Shown here in pieces: positions 9,670 through 17,988 of a DNA stretch of 64,000 bases. Position 1 is the stretch's first letter; every line of letters starts with the position of its first letter. The notes under the pieces are model-generated. The model was given only the letters and a program-made list of their open reading frames with translations. It did not search any database and was not told the origin of the DNA. The position numbers and the translations under genes were made by a program. This DNA is from Bacteroidales bacterium (GTDB lineage: Bacteria > Bacteroidota > Bacteroidia > Bacteroidales > F082), in contig JAEEQP010000008.1 of assembly GCA_016285355.1 (NCBI GenBank), forward strand, positions 1 through 64,000, given 5' to 3'.

Positions 9670-11043
9670 TTAGTCAATTTTAGTCGGATTTGGCTGTGTC
9701 TCGTACCATGACAATCCTTTCAAAGAGATAGTGCCTTCGTCTTTTAGTTCTTTCAGGATATTACCCAGTAATCGGAGATTTTGCTCTTTGGTCTTATTGC
9801 TAGGCAAAGCCACTTTCAGATATTCATAAATGCCATCGCGCATAGTACCTTCTTTACCAGCGTTCTGAATAAACTGTAGAGTCATCTGTTTTAGCATGGA
9901 ACGCTCTAATTCACTAACACGAGTGTATTCTGGCAATTGATGAGTCATTTTGGCAACGTCCAATGAAATTTGGCAATCAGGATATTCTCCCTCTATAAGC
10001 CCTTTCTCCATCAGTTCTTTAGCGATGTCTCTGTTGATTTGATGACCTTTTTGCACTGCATCAAGGGCTATACATTCTTGTAGTGTTAGCGTCTTGTTCT
10101 CTTTCAGAATCTTGGTGTACTTTTCGTTGATGACATTGCCGTAAAGTCTCACACCGACCACCTTGTTCACTGCATCTATCTCATAGTCGGGCATGGGGAA
10201 ATGACGTCGCCATTGTTCATCAAAGATTTTCTTGATACCACGACTTACGGTGTCAATCATGTTGAAGTTCACCATGGCCTTACACAGACATTCGTTCCTG
10301 AAATGTCGCTGAGGGCCACGCATGGTCAAAGCCTTCTGCAACGTGCCCGGGATAAAGCTGCCGCCATTTTCATAATACAAATAACCCGGATTTTCCACAA
10401 AGTTGATGCGTTCTTGAAGGGTATAGTCTTGATGGGCGATGGCATTGTGCAAAACTTCACGGATGCTGTAATCATCATATTGTTTCATAGTGTCCGGGAA
10501 CAAAGTTCCACCTGGTAATTCTCGCATAGTCAGATTTCTGATCTTTCCCAGTATCTCATCGACAGTCAGAATGAATGGGACTGTGAAATGCTCATAATCG
10601 ACCACATCTTCCTTTATATCACGTAGCGTCCATGTCACTTCCACCACAGCGGGTCTCAGTTTGAACACTGCCGTTGGCTTGCCCAGTAGGATAATGGCAG
10701 CACGCGTCAGCTTACCATCAATCATCACGCCACTGTTGCACAGCAATTCCTCCACCGTCCAGCCATCTATCTCGTTGGCCGGAATCTTGGAATGTACTTT
10801 CTTGTACATCACACGAGCTTTGGCCACAGCCAATTCATCCAAATCCGACAACGAGGCATTTGCCACGATTTCTGCTGACCAGTCTTCGGGAGCAAAGAGT
10901 TGTTCCTCCAGAATAGCATTTAGATGCTCTGGAGTCATCTCTATTAGCGAATCATCCAAACGCTGCCAGGCTTTGTTGTGGGCATACACCGGTTGTCTAT
11001 TCTGGTGTCGTGGCACATGGACGACCCACACATTTAACCCCAA
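9670..11043 (-). CDS. AlbA_2/Schlafen-type ATP-binding transcriptional regulator, 5'-truncated
   Basis: The frame gives 457 aa from a TTG at 11043; the first ATG is at 10938. The start region (VWVVHVPRHQNRQPVYAHN, then MTPEHLNAIL) corresponds to the last third of an AlbA_2 domain, so roughly 100 N-terminal residues are missing. A stop lies just upstream in frame at 11077-11079. A GHKL-like central part follows (IREVLHNAIAHQDYT, with the Asn/His pattern, and YYENGGSFIPGTL). After it come HTH-like helices and a C-terminal winged-helix region. Family members (COG2865) are predicted regulators, often found near defence genes. This copy is probably a decayed or truncated gene. Confidence 0.55.
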   Translation of the reverse strand: MGLNVWVVHVPRHQNRQPVYAHNKAWQRLDDSLIEMTPEHLNAILEEQLFAPEDWSAEIVANASLSDLDELAVAKARVMYKKVHSKIPANEIDGWTVEELLCNSGVMIDGKLTRAAIILLGKPTAVFKLRPAVVEVTWTLRDIKEDVVDYEHFTVPFILTVDEILGKIRNLTMRELPGGTLFPDTMKQYDDYSIREVLHNAIAHQDYTLQERINFVENPGYLYYENGGSFIPGTLQKALTMRGPQRHFRNECLCKAMVNFNMIDTVSRGIKKIFDEQWRRHFPMPDYEIDAVNKVVGVRLYGNVINEKYTKILKENKTLTLQECIALDAVQKGHQINRDIAKELMEKGLIEGEYPDCQISLDVAKMTHQLPEYTRVSELERSMLKQMTLQFIQNAGKEGTMRDGIYEYLKVALPSNKTKEQNLRLLGNILKELKDEGTISLKGLSWYETQPNPTKID

Positions 11044-11173
11044 ATGTGTCTCATGGCAGGGTCGGAATGTAGATTTTCACCCCAAAAATCCCCGAATTTC
11101 ACCCCAAATAACCGATTTTCGCCACATTTCGCCCGTTTTGGACACATTTTCCACACGGCATAGCACGATGCTG

Positions 11174-11181
11174 TACTTTTG
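11174..11181 (+). promoter_or_regulatory. -7 box upstream of fabH
   Basis: TACTTTTG at 11174-11181, followed by GCGGCG. No clear TTG was found 19-20 bases upstream. It lies about 108 nt before the fabH start. Confidence 0.45.
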
Positions 11182-11228
11182 CGGCGTTTTAATGAACGCG
11201 AGTCGGCGTCTTGACAAGTTCAATGACC

Positions 11229-11261
11229 TAAGGGTTCCTGAGCCTGTCGAAGGACCCGACC
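11229..11261. repeat. Partial copy of family C repeat
   Basis: AGGGTTCCTGAGCCTGTCGAAGGACCC is a half-element of the CAGGCTCAGG/CCTGAGCTTGTCGAA family, whose full copies lie at 14463-14522 and 17921-17982. It lies directly before the fabH start. Confidence 0.5.
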
Positions 11262-11288
11262 CAAAAAAGTAACCTAAACGAAAACGAA

Positions 11289-12242
11289 ATGAAAATAATC
11301 GGAACAGGAAGCGCAGTGCCGTCCCTCACGGTGACCAACGACGACTTGGCCACTTTTTTGGACACCAACGATGCGTGGATTACGACCCGGACGGGAATCC
11401 AAGCCCGCCACCTATTATCTAATGAAGATTTGTATGACTTGGCCGTCGATGCCGCCAACAAGGCTATCCAAGCCTCGGGGTTGCGTCCCGACCAGATAGA
11501 TTTCCTCTTGGTCTCGAATGTGGCCAACCGCCACATCACCCCTGGACTGAGCTGCATCGTGCAGAAACGCATCGGCCTCAGCTGTGCCGGCCTTGACATC
11601 AACGTGGCTTGCGCTGGCTTCGTCAACGCGCTGATGCTCGCTGACAGCATGATTAAGGCAGGTCACGCCAAGAATATATTAATATTGTGTGCCGAGGAAC
11701 CCACCAAGTACTGCAATTGGCATGAGAGAGATTGCAGCGTGTTGTTTGGCGACGGTGCTGGTGCCGTGGTGCTCACTGAAGGCACCGCCTTCAAAGACGT
11801 GAAACTCACCATGATTAGCGACCGCGATGTGCTGTACTACGAACGCGGCATGGAGACTACGCCTTTCGAACAGCACTATGTGAAGGGCCAGCCCTTGGTG
11901 ATGAAAGGCAAGGAACTGTTCAAAACTGCTGTCACTGAATCGGCTAAGGATATTCAAAATGTGCTGGACTACAATCATTTGACCAGTGACGATATCGATT
12001 GGTTCCTGCTGCATCAGGCCAACAAGCGCATCATCGAAGGCATTCGCCACATCATCGGCGGGCCCGAGGAGAAATACCCGACCGTCATCGAGAAGTATGG
12101 CAACACTTCATCGGCCAGCATCCCGATTATGCTGGATGAGATGTTGAGAGACAACAAAATCAAAGCTGGTGACAAGATTATCATGAGCGCCTTTGGCGCG
12201 GGTTTCGTCTCTGCGGCTTGCCTTTGGGAGTGGGAGATTTAA
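11289..12242 (+). CDS. fabH: 3-oxoacyl-ACP synthase III (KAS III)
   Basis: A 317-aa condensing enzyme that would start fatty acid chains from acyl-CoA and malonyl-ACP. The KAS III triad is intact: Cys108 in NVACAGF, His242 in LLHQANKR, Asn272 in YGNTSSASIP. It is slightly shorter than typical FabH (about 320-335 aa) because the N-terminus is compact (MKIIGTGSAVPS). It heads a cluster with FabF, FabZ, ACP and FabG, so a dedicated acyl chain, such as for lipid or a specialised product, could be built. Malonyl transferase and enoyl reductase are absent and must be supplied from elsewhere. Confidence 0.88.
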   Translation: MKIIGTGSAVPSLTVTNDDLATFLDTNDAWITTRTGIQARHLLSNEDLYDLAVDAANKAIQASGLRPDQIDFLLVSNVANRHITPGLSCIVQKRIGLSCAGLDINVACAGFVNALMLADSMIKAGHAKNILILCAEEPTKYCNWHERDCSVLFGDGAGAVVLTEGTAFKDVKLTMISDRDVLYYERGMETTPFEQHYVKGQPLVMKGKELFKTAVTESAKDIQNVLDYNHLTSDDIDWFLLHQANKRIIEGIRHIIGGPEEKYPTVIEKYGNTSSASIPIMLDEMLRDNKIKAGDKIIMSAFGAGFVSAACLWEWEI

Positions 12243-12243
12243 T

Positions 12244-12358
12244 TGAATGTGGAATGATGAATGCGGAATGATGAAATCGAAGATTCGACGTAGTCAATGT
12301 CGGAATGCGATTCAGGGCTTTGCCCCATTCAGCATTCAGCATTCCTAATTCAGCATTA
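12244..12358. repeat. Dispersed inverted repeat, family D (aatgcggaatgatg type)
   Basis: GAATGATGAATGCGGAATGATG units on the left are partly complementary to CATTCAGCATTCAGCATTCC on the right, around a GGGCTTTGCCCC palindrome. It fills the fabH-fabF gap and has no coding potential. Confidence 0.55.
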
Positions 12359-12396
12359 AACGAATGAGCATAAATAGAATAAAAAGTTTTACAGAT

Positions 12397-13638
12397 ATGG
12401 ATACTAATAGAAAAGTAGTAATAACCGGCATGGGTGCCGTTTCGCCGATTGGCAACGACCTGCCGACCATTTGGGATAACCTGATGAAGGGCTATTGCGG
12501 CATCGACTTCATCAAATCGTTTGACACCACCGACCTTCCTGTGAAGATTGCTGCCGAGCTAAAGGACTTCGACCCTGAGGCTTGCGGTGTCGAGAAGGCC
12601 TTTGTCAAGCGCAACGACCGTTTTGCCGTCTATGCTATGGCTGCTGCTTATCAGGCCATGAAAGGCAATGAAGACCTGCAACTGACCCCAGACCGTTTGG
12701 GTGTGTATATCGGTTCGGGCATCGGTGGTTTCGACACCATCATGCGCGAGGTCATCAAATATAAGGAAGAAGGTGTACGTTGGATTTCCCCCTTGATGAT
12801 TCCCACCATGATTGGCAACATGGCAACAGGCAGTGTGGCCATCCGCTACAACGCTCAAGGCCCGACTTTGCCCATCGTGACGGCTTGCGCCACAGGTACC
12901 CACTCCATCGGTGAAGCCTATCGCGCCATCAAGCACGGCTATGCCGATGCCATCATCTCTGGCGGTTCCGAGGCAGGCATCAACCCGATTTCCATCGCCG
13001 GTTTTGCCAACTGCAAGGCACTCACGAAGTCTGAAGACCCGAAGTATGCCTCTCTGCCGTTCAACAAGAACCGTGGCGGTTTCGTCATTGCTGAAGGCGC
13101 GGGCGTCGTTTTGCTTGAGGAATACGAACACGCCAAGCAGCGCGGCGCGAAGATTTACGCTGAAGTTTGCGGCTACGGCAACAGTTGCGATGCCTACCAC
13201 AGCACAGCTCCTCGTCCCGACGGCACCACCCAGAGTTTGGCCATTAAGCAGGCGTTGGAGGAAGCACAATATAAGGCTGGCGAGTCCTTGTATATCAACG
13301 CCCACGGCACTGGCACACCTATGAACGACAGTGGCGAGACCAAGGCCATCAAGATTGCCATGGGTGAAGAGGAAGCCCACAAGGCGCACATCAGCTCCAC
13401 AAAGTCCGAGATGGGTCACGCCCTCGGTGCAGCTGGTGCCATTGAGCTCATCATCAGTGTTATGGCATTGAACAACAGCATCGTCCCCCCGACCATCAAC
13501 TTAGACGAGCCCGACCCCGAATGCGATTTGAACTATACGCCCAACACGCCTGTAAAAGCCAATTTGGATATTGCGATTTCTAATTCCTTGGGCTTCGGCG
13601 GACATAATGCCTGTTTGGCTATCCGTAAGGTGAAATAA
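12397..13638 (+). CDS. fabF: 3-oxoacyl-ACP synthase II (KAS II)
   Basis: A 413-aa elongating condensing enzyme with the C-H-H active site: Cys164 in VTACATGTHS, His303 in NAHGTGTPMND, His341 in KSEMGHALGAAG. I chose the ATG at 12397 (MDTNRKVVITGMGAVSPIG) because it matches the family start; an ATG at 12364 would add 11 residues (MSINRIKSFTD). It follows fabH across a repeat element and precedes fabZ across another. It extends acyl-ACP by two carbons per cycle in the cytoplasm. Confidence 0.9.
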   Translation: MDTNRKVVITGMGAVSPIGNDLPTIWDNLMKGYCGIDFIKSFDTTDLPVKIAAELKDFDPEACGVEKAFVKRNDRFAVYAMAAAYQAMKGNEDLQLTPDRLGVYIGSGIGGFDTIMREVIKYKEEGVRWISPLMIPTMIGNMATGSVAIRYNAQGPTLPIVTACATGTHSIGEAYRAIKHGYADAIISGGSEAGINPISIAGFANCKALTKSEDPKYASLPFNKNRGGFVIAEGAGVVLLEEYEHAKQRGAKIYAEVCGYGNSCDAYHSTAPRPDGTTQSLAIKQALEEAQYKAGESLYINAHGTGTPMNDSGETKAIKIAMGEEEAHKAHISSTKSEMGHALGAAGAIELIISVMALNNSIVPPTINLDEPDPECDLNYTPNTPVKANLDIAISNSLGFGGHNACLAIRKVK

Positions 13639-13640
13639 AG

Positions 13641-13705
13641 GACACGAGACTGCGAGACACGAGACAAACCAAGTCTCGAGTCCCGCGTCCCCAAGTCCCG
13701 CGTCC
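13641..13705. repeat. Dispersed GAGACACGAGAC repeat, family B copy 2
   Basis: Begins GACACGAGACTGCGAGACACG and ends in GTCCCGCGTCCCC units. It is closely related to the element at 1796-1867. Confidence 0.6.
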
Positions 13706-13748
13706 AATAACAATTCAACGATTAAACAATCAACATTTAAACAACAAT

Positions 13749-14189
13749 ATGAACAGAGACGAAATCAAACAGTATCTCCCACACCGCGAGCCCATGCTGC
13801 TGGTCGACGAAATGACCCTCGACGAGAACCATGTGGCCCATTCCAAGTACCACGTGACAGGCGAGGAGTTCTTCCTGCAAGGCCATTTCCCGGGTGAACC
13901 TGTCGTGCCGGGCGTCATCCTTTGCGAGATTATGGCCCAAAGTTGCGCCCTGCTGATGAAGGACGACCTTATCGGCAAGTTGACCTTCTACACCGGCATA
14001 GACAAGGTGCGCTTCAAGAACAGCGTCCGTCCTGGCGACACCGTCGAGGTGGAAGCCACGTTGACCTATCACATGCGCAACATCTACATCTGCTCAGCTG
14101 TGTTGAGCGTAGGTGGCAAGATGTGCGTCAAGGGCGAACTCTCCTTTGCCTTACTTCCCGATACCCGAAATAAGCAATGTCAATCTTGA
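13749..14189 (+). CDS. fabZ: 3-hydroxyacyl-ACP dehydratase (FabZ)
   Basis: A 146-aa hotdog-fold dehydratase with both catalytic residues in place: His46 in the GHFPGEPVVPGV motif and Glu60 in CEIMAQ. The N-terminal LPHREPMLLVDEM motif is also typical. It dehydrates the beta-hydroxyacyl-ACP made by FabG. It lies 30 nt upstream of the ACP gene across a short A/T-rich leader, and the two are probably co-transcribed. Confidence 0.88.
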   Translation: MNRDEIKQYLPHREPMLLVDEMTLDENHVAHSKYHVTGEEFFLQGHFPGEPVVPGVILCEIMAQSCALLMKDDLIGKLTFYTGIDKVRFKNSVRPGDTVEVEATLTYHMRNIYICSAVLSVGGKMCVKGELSFALLPDTRNKQCQS

Positions 14190-14218
14190 ATTTTAAATCT
14201 TAAATTTGAAATTAGAAT

Positions 14219-14461
14219 ATGGCCACCATTCAAGACAAGGCAAAAGCGTTGATTTCCTCCAAGATGAAAGTCGACGAGAGCGAGGTTACGGAGGACAAGC
14301 ACCTTTTCAACGATTTGGGTGCCGATTCGCTGGATTTCGTGGAGCTTTCCATGACTTTGGAGCGCGAATTCAACGTGAAGTTCAAAGAAGAAGACATGGC
14401 AAGTGTCAAGACCGTCGGAGATGTTTATGCACTGATTGAAAAATACACAATGAATAAATAA
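14219..14461 (+). CDS. acpP: Acyl carrier protein
   Basis: An 80-aa acidic protein with the phosphopantetheine attachment Ser37 in the motif GADSLDFVEL. It carries the growing acyl chain for the FabH/FabF/FabZ/FabG enzymes encoded around it. The start ATG at 14219 follows an A/T-rich TTAAATTTGAAATT stretch, which recurs before other genes in this window. Length and helix pattern are typical. Confidence 0.92.
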   Translation: MATIQDKAKALISSKMKVDESEVTEDKHLFNDLGADSLDFVELSMTLEREFNVKFKEEDMASVKTVGDVYALIEKYTMNK

Positions 14462-14462
14462 A

Positions 14463-14522
14463 CGGCCCTTCGACAGGCTCAGGGACCTGCAAAAGTGAAG
14501 GTCGTTGAGCTTGTCGAAATGC
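14463..14522. repeat. Palindromic repeat, family C copy 1
   Basis: CGGCCCTTCGACAGGCTCAGG on the left and GAGCTTGTCGAAATGC on the right. The whole element is a near-exact reverse complement of the copy at 17921-17982, so the two face each other across 3.4 kb. Confidence 0.7.
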
Positions 14523-14595
14523 TACGCATTCAACGTAGTTAAACGCCGACTTGTACACGAATTTTGAATCTTAAATCTTTAAATTTTAAATCTGA

Positions 14596-15342
14596 ATGAA
14601 ACTCTTAGAAAATAAAGTGGCTCTGATTACTGGAGCCGGTCGTGGCATCGGCAAGGCCATTGCCCTGCGTTTTGCCCAAGAAGGCTGCAACATCGCCTTC
14701 ACTGATATCGCCTTGAACGATGTCGTCATGGAAACGGAAAAGGAACTGCAAGCCCTTGGCGTGAAGGTCAAGGCTTACGCTTCCAACGCCGCCAATTTTG
14801 AGGAAACCCACCAGGTCGTTGATGAAATCGTCAAGGACTTCGGCCGCATCGACATCCTCGTCAACAATGCGGGTATCACTAAGGACACTGCTTTGAAGCG
14901 TATGACTGAGGAACAATGGGATGCCGTCATCAACGTCAACCTCAAGTCGGTGTTCAACTTCACCAAGGCTGTGCAGCCTGTCATGTGGAAGCAGAACGGT
15001 GGTAGTGTCATCAACATGAGCTCGGTGGTGGGTGTTTCGGGCAATGCCAACCAGTGCAATTACAGTGCCTCGAAGGCTGGTATCATCGGCTTCACCAAGA
15101 GTGCGGCCAAGGAGATGGGTGTGCGCAACATTCGCCACAATGCCATCGCCCCTGGCTTCATCATCACCGCCATGACCAACGCCCTTCCCGAGGATGTCCG
15201 CAAGGCTTGGGAAAGCTTGATTCCGCTGCGTCGCGGTGGCACTCCCGAAGATGTGGCCAATGTGGCACTCTTCCTCGCTTCCGACCTTTCCTCGTATGTC
15301 ACTGGTCAGGTCATCCACTGCTGTGGTGGGATGAATTGTTAA
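14596..15342 (+). CDS. fabG: 3-oxoacyl-ACP reductase (SDR family)
   Basis: A 248-aa short-chain dehydrogenase with the NADPH-binding TGAGRGIGK motif at residues 12-20, NNAG at 90-93, and the catalytic Ser143, Tyr156 and Lys160 (NYSASK). It reduces 3-oxoacyl-ACP in the elongation cycle. An A/T-rich leader (TTTAAATTTTAAATC) precedes the start. It is the last gene of the fatty acid cluster and is followed by a repeat fragment and a rho-independent terminator. Confidence 0.9.
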   Translation: MKLLENKVALITGAGRGIGKAIALRFAQEGCNIAFTDIALNDVVMETEKELQALGVKVKAYASNAANFEETHQVVDEIVKDFGRIDILVNNAGITKDTALKRMTEEQWDAVINVNLKSVFNFTKAVQPVMWKQNGGSVINMSSVVGVSGNANQCNYSASKAGIIGFTKSAAKEMGVRNIRHNAIAPGFIITAMTNALPEDVRKAWESLIPLRRGGTPEDVANVALFLASDLSSYVTGQVIHCCGGMNC

Positions 15343-15343
15343 T

Positions 15344-15380
15344 GGGACGCGAGACGTGGGACTTTGGGACACGAGACCGC
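15344..15380. repeat. Partial family B repeat
   Basis: GGGACGCGAGACGTGGG and GGGACACGAGACCGCG units resemble the fuller elements at 1796-1867 and 13641-13705. Confidence 0.45.
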
Positions 15381-15433
15381 GCCACCGACGTGTGGCATTT
15401 TGAAAATAATTTGAAAACGATAGCAGATGAGAA

Positions 15434-15459
15434 AGCCTCGCTTTTTGCGGGGCTTTTTC
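15434..15459 (+). terminator. Rho-independent terminator after fabG
   Basis: AGCCTCGC, a TTTTT loop, GCGGGGCT and a T run: an 8-bp stem with one G-T pair. It closes the fatty acid operon before the convergent LytTR gene. Confidence 0.75.
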
Positions 15460-15490
15460 GTTTATTCCGAGTTTTTCGATGTTCTAAAAA

Positions 15491-16369
15491 TCATTTCTTG
15501 TTGAAGGCTTCCAACACCTTTGCCGAGTAGGTCTTCGAAATCGGCACTGAATCCAACCCTTCTCGCTCGAAGTCAATCATAAAGCCATCAGCCTCATTGT
15601 GGAGCACACTCACCTTCTTAATATTGACAATGTAGGAGCGGTGGCAGCGCATCAACGAGCTGGAATCCACACAGTTGTCGGCAATGGTCTGCATCTTGCA
15701 ACGCAGCATATAACTCGCAATGGCACCGCTACGTTGATAGAACACGTTGATGTAATTGTCCTCCGCCTTGATGTAATAGAGGTTGTCGAGCTTGACGGAC
15801 AGCTTCAGGTTGCCATTGTTATCCATCAGGTTAATGATTTCGGTATGTTCGGGCATCACCTCGTCATCCGACTCCACCGTGTCGCTCTTGGTGAGCATAA
15901 GGCGTTGTCGCGTGTCTTTCAATAGAATAGCCAATATTGTAATTGTATAAGGCACTGCCAATGCGATGAAGGTAATCAAGACGCTTTTGGCATAAAGATA
16001 GCCGAAACTGTGGTCGGTGGCCTGAATCTCGAAATAGGAAATCAACGTGTGACATACCGCGATAATCATGATTTCTAAGAAAAGCCACAGGAAGTAGAGC
16101 CAAAAGGGGAAATGCCGACTTTTTCGGATGACCCAATTCATCAGCATACGGCTCAGGGCGAGAAACAACATGCCTGAACCCACAAATGCGGCCGTGATGA
16201 AGAAATAGCTGCTTTTGCCCACTTGAAACCATGCCGTTTCTGAGAATGGGACGTAGGCCGTCAAAAACACCAGCGCGAACAGCGAGGAGATGGTAACGTT
16301 AAGTACCTGCCCGACAGGTTCAGTCAGGCACTCAGGCGTTTGCGTTATCAGGCGTTTTGGGAATCGCAT
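15491..16369 (-). CDS. LytTR-domain regulator with N-terminal membrane domain
   Basis: A 292-aa protein with four predicted membrane helices in the first ~150 residues (around 25-45, 52-75, 88-112 and 125-148). A linker follows, then a C-terminal LytTR DNA-binding domain at about 185-290 (LDNLYYIKAEDNYINVFYQ... and MRCHRSYIVNIKKV). Membrane-tethered LytTR proteins are common in Bacteroidota and act as one-component regulators without a receiver domain. No histidine kinase gene is adjacent. A -7 box (16392-16399) lies just upstream. The target genes are unknown. Confidence 0.8.
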   Translation of the reverse strand: MRFPKRLITQTPECLTEPVGQVLNVTISSLFALVFLTAYVPFSETAWFQVGKSSYFFITAAFVGSGMLFLALSRMLMNWVIRKSRHFPFWLYFLWLFLEIMIIAVCHTLISYFEIQATDHSFGYLYAKSVLITFIALAVPYTITILAILLKDTRQRLMLTKSDTVESDDEVMPEHTEIINLMDNNGNLKLSVKLDNLYYIKAEDNYINVFYQRSGAIASYMLRCKMQTIADNCVDSSSLMRCHRSYIVNIKKVSVLHNEADGFMIDFEREGLDSVPISKTYSAKVLEAFNKK

Positions 16370-16391
16370 AGCTACTCGTCAAAATTTGCGG

Positions 16392-16399
16392 CAAAGGTA
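16392..16399 (-). promoter_or_regulatory. -7 box upstream of LytTR gene
   Basis: The reverse complement reads TACCTTTG, 23 nt before the LytTR start. No clear -33 TTG was found. Confidence 0.5.
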
Positions 16400-16409
16400 C
16401 GAAAATTTG

Positions 16410-16889
16410 CTAAAAGTCCAAGTCTTTCAGGACCTCCCAAACCAAGACTCCCTCGAAGCCTTTCTGCAAGGCGTATACGGCCAATTTGCGTTTTTTCTCA
16501 AATTCGTTTTCCGCCTTTACGGATTTAGCTTTTACTTTTAGAATGTCAATAAGCCGTTGACGATAGACCTCTTCGTCCGTCTGCTCCAAAGCTCCGTCAA
16601 TAATATCTTTGGCGATGCCTTTCTGCACAAGATGAAAACGAATCTTGTTTATTCCCCAGCCGCTTTGGTTAACTTTGCCTCGGACAAAACTCTTGGCAAA
16701 TCGATCATCATTGACAAAACGGTTATCCAACAGATAATCAAGGATTTTATCTCGATCTTCCTGAGGAATGTCAAAGGTCTTCAATTTGTCTCTGACATCC
16801 TTCGTGCAACGTTCTTGATAAGCGCAATATTTGGCCATCTTGTCCAACACTTGGTCGGGGGTGATTGGTTGGGTAGGCTTTTGGGGCAT
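16410..16889 (-). CDS. recX: Regulatory protein RecX
   Basis: A 159-aa all-helical protein with the three tandem helix-bundle repeats of RecX: YCAYQERCTKDVRDKLKTFDI, YLLDNRFVNDDRFAKSFVRGK, then WGINKIRFHLVQKGI. RecX binds the RecA filament and modulates its strand exchange activity. Its ATG overlaps the stop of the upstream PTS IIC gene by one base (TGATG), so the two are probably co-translated despite having unrelated roles. recA is not in the window. Confidence 0.85.
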   Translation of the reverse strand: MPQKPTQPITPDQVLDKMAKYCAYQERCTKDVRDKLKTFDIPQEDRDKILDYLLDNRFVNDDRFAKSFVRGKVNQSGWGINKIRFHLVQKGIAKDIIDGALEQTDEEVYRQRLIDILKVKAKSVKAENEFEKKRKLAVYALQKGFEGVLVWEVLKDLDF

Positions 16890-17908
16890 CAGCAGTCGAT
16901 TTTGAGGTCGCCTTCCTTAATCCAGCCAGTTTTTCTGAAAACGAGGCCGAAAAACCAAGTCAGTACGGCGGGCAACACAAAGCAGACCAACAGCATCCCA
17001 ATCCACATATTCGCGCCACCTTCGGGCATGGCTGTATAAATGCCAATAGGTCCGACAAGACCGCAAGTGCCCATTCCTGAACCGATAGGGATGTTCTCCA
17101 AATGGAAGACGCAGGTCGAGATAGGCCCGGTGATGGCAGCAGTCAGCAGCACCGGAATCCAAATTCTGGGATTCTTCACGATGTTGCCCATTTGCAGCAT
17201 GGAGGTGCCGAGACCTTGTGCCACAAGTCCGCCCCAATGGTTTTCCTTAAAGCTTAAGATGGCAAAACCAATCATTTGGGCGCAACAACCCGCTGTAGCG
17301 GCTCCTCCAGCAATGCCGCCCAAGCCAATGGCAAGACAGATGGCCGCCGAGCTGATGGGCAAGGTGAGCACCATACCGATGACCACAGAGACGATGATGC
17401 CCATGAGGAAAGGCTGCATCAAGGTGGCGTTCTCGATGAAAGTGCCGAGGGCGGTCATCACTTTTTGGATGGGTGCCCCGACAGCGTATGCCATCATTAC
17501 GCCGCTGATAATCACCACAGCAGGAGTGACGAGAATGTCGACTTGGGTCTCCTTATAGACCATCTTACCCAATTCGATGGCGACGATAACAGCAACGTAT
17601 GCCCCCATTGGACCACCCAACTCGTTACCGGCAATACCTACTGCAATGGCACTGAACAGCACCAAACCTTCACAGCCGAGTTTGTATGCAATGGCCACAG
17701 CGATGGCGGCACCTGTGGCGGCCTTGGCGTATTTGGCGATGGTCGTGAAAGCCTCAATGCCTGTCTTGTCGCCCAAGGTCTGGAAGATGGTGCCGATGAG
17801 CAGCGAGGCGAACAAGCCCAAGGCCATAGCACCAAGAGCGTCGACAAAATAGGCCTTCCAGGTCATGTCGACGCCCTTGCGCTGTATGAATGATTTGAAT
17901 TTGCTCAT
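16889..17908 (-). CDS. PTS-type sugar transporter, membrane subunit IIC (orphan)
   Basis: A very hydrophobic protein (339 aa from ATG 17908) with about ten membrane helices and Gly-rich segments (GGPMGAYVAV, AVGLGGIAGGAATAGC-like). It matches the PTS_EIIC_2 family of stand-alone IIC-like proteins. No IIA, IIB, HPr or EI gene is nearby, so phosphotransfer-coupled sugar uptake is doubtful and the substrate is unknown. A start at 17923 is possible but lies inside a repeat element, so MSKFKSF at 17908 is preferred. Its stop overlaps recX. Confidence 0.75.
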   Translation of the reverse strand: MSKFKSFIQRKGVDMTWKAYFVDALGAMALGLFASLLIGTIFQTLGDKTGIEAFTTIAKYAKAATGAAIAVAIAYKLGCEGLVLFSAIAVGIAGNELGGPMGAYVAVIVAIELGKMVYKETQVDILVTPAVVIISGVMMAYAVGAPIQKVMTALGTFIENATLMQPFLMGIIVSVVIGMVLTLPISSAAICLAIGLGGIAGGAATAGCCAQMIGFAILSFKENHWGGLVAQGLGTSMLQMGNIVKNPRIWIPVLLTAAITGPISTCVFHLENIPIGSGMGTCGLVGPIGIYTAMPEGGANMWIGMLLVCFVLPAVLTWFFGLVFRKTGWIKEGDLKIDC

Positions 17909-17920
17909 GATTGGTGTCGG

Positions 17921-17982
17921 CATTTCGACAGGCTCAATGACCTTGGCTTTTACAGGTCCCTGAGCTTGTCGAAGGGCCGTCC
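17921..17982. repeat. Palindromic repeat, family C copy 2 (inverted orientation)
   Basis: GCATTTCGACAGGCTCAATG on the left and CCTGAGCTTGTCGAAGGGCCG on the right. It corresponds base for base, with a few changes, to the reverse complement of 14463-14522. Confidence 0.7.
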
Positions 17983-17988
17983 TTTAAT

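Noticed and set aside
11044..11160. Tandem repeats (ATTTTCACCCC-like) before fabH
   Set aside because: Only two to three imperfect units are seen; too weak for a defined repeat family.
12559..13419. Minus-strand frame of 286 codons
   Set aside because: It lies fully inside fabF, whose three active-site motifs are intact on the plus strand.
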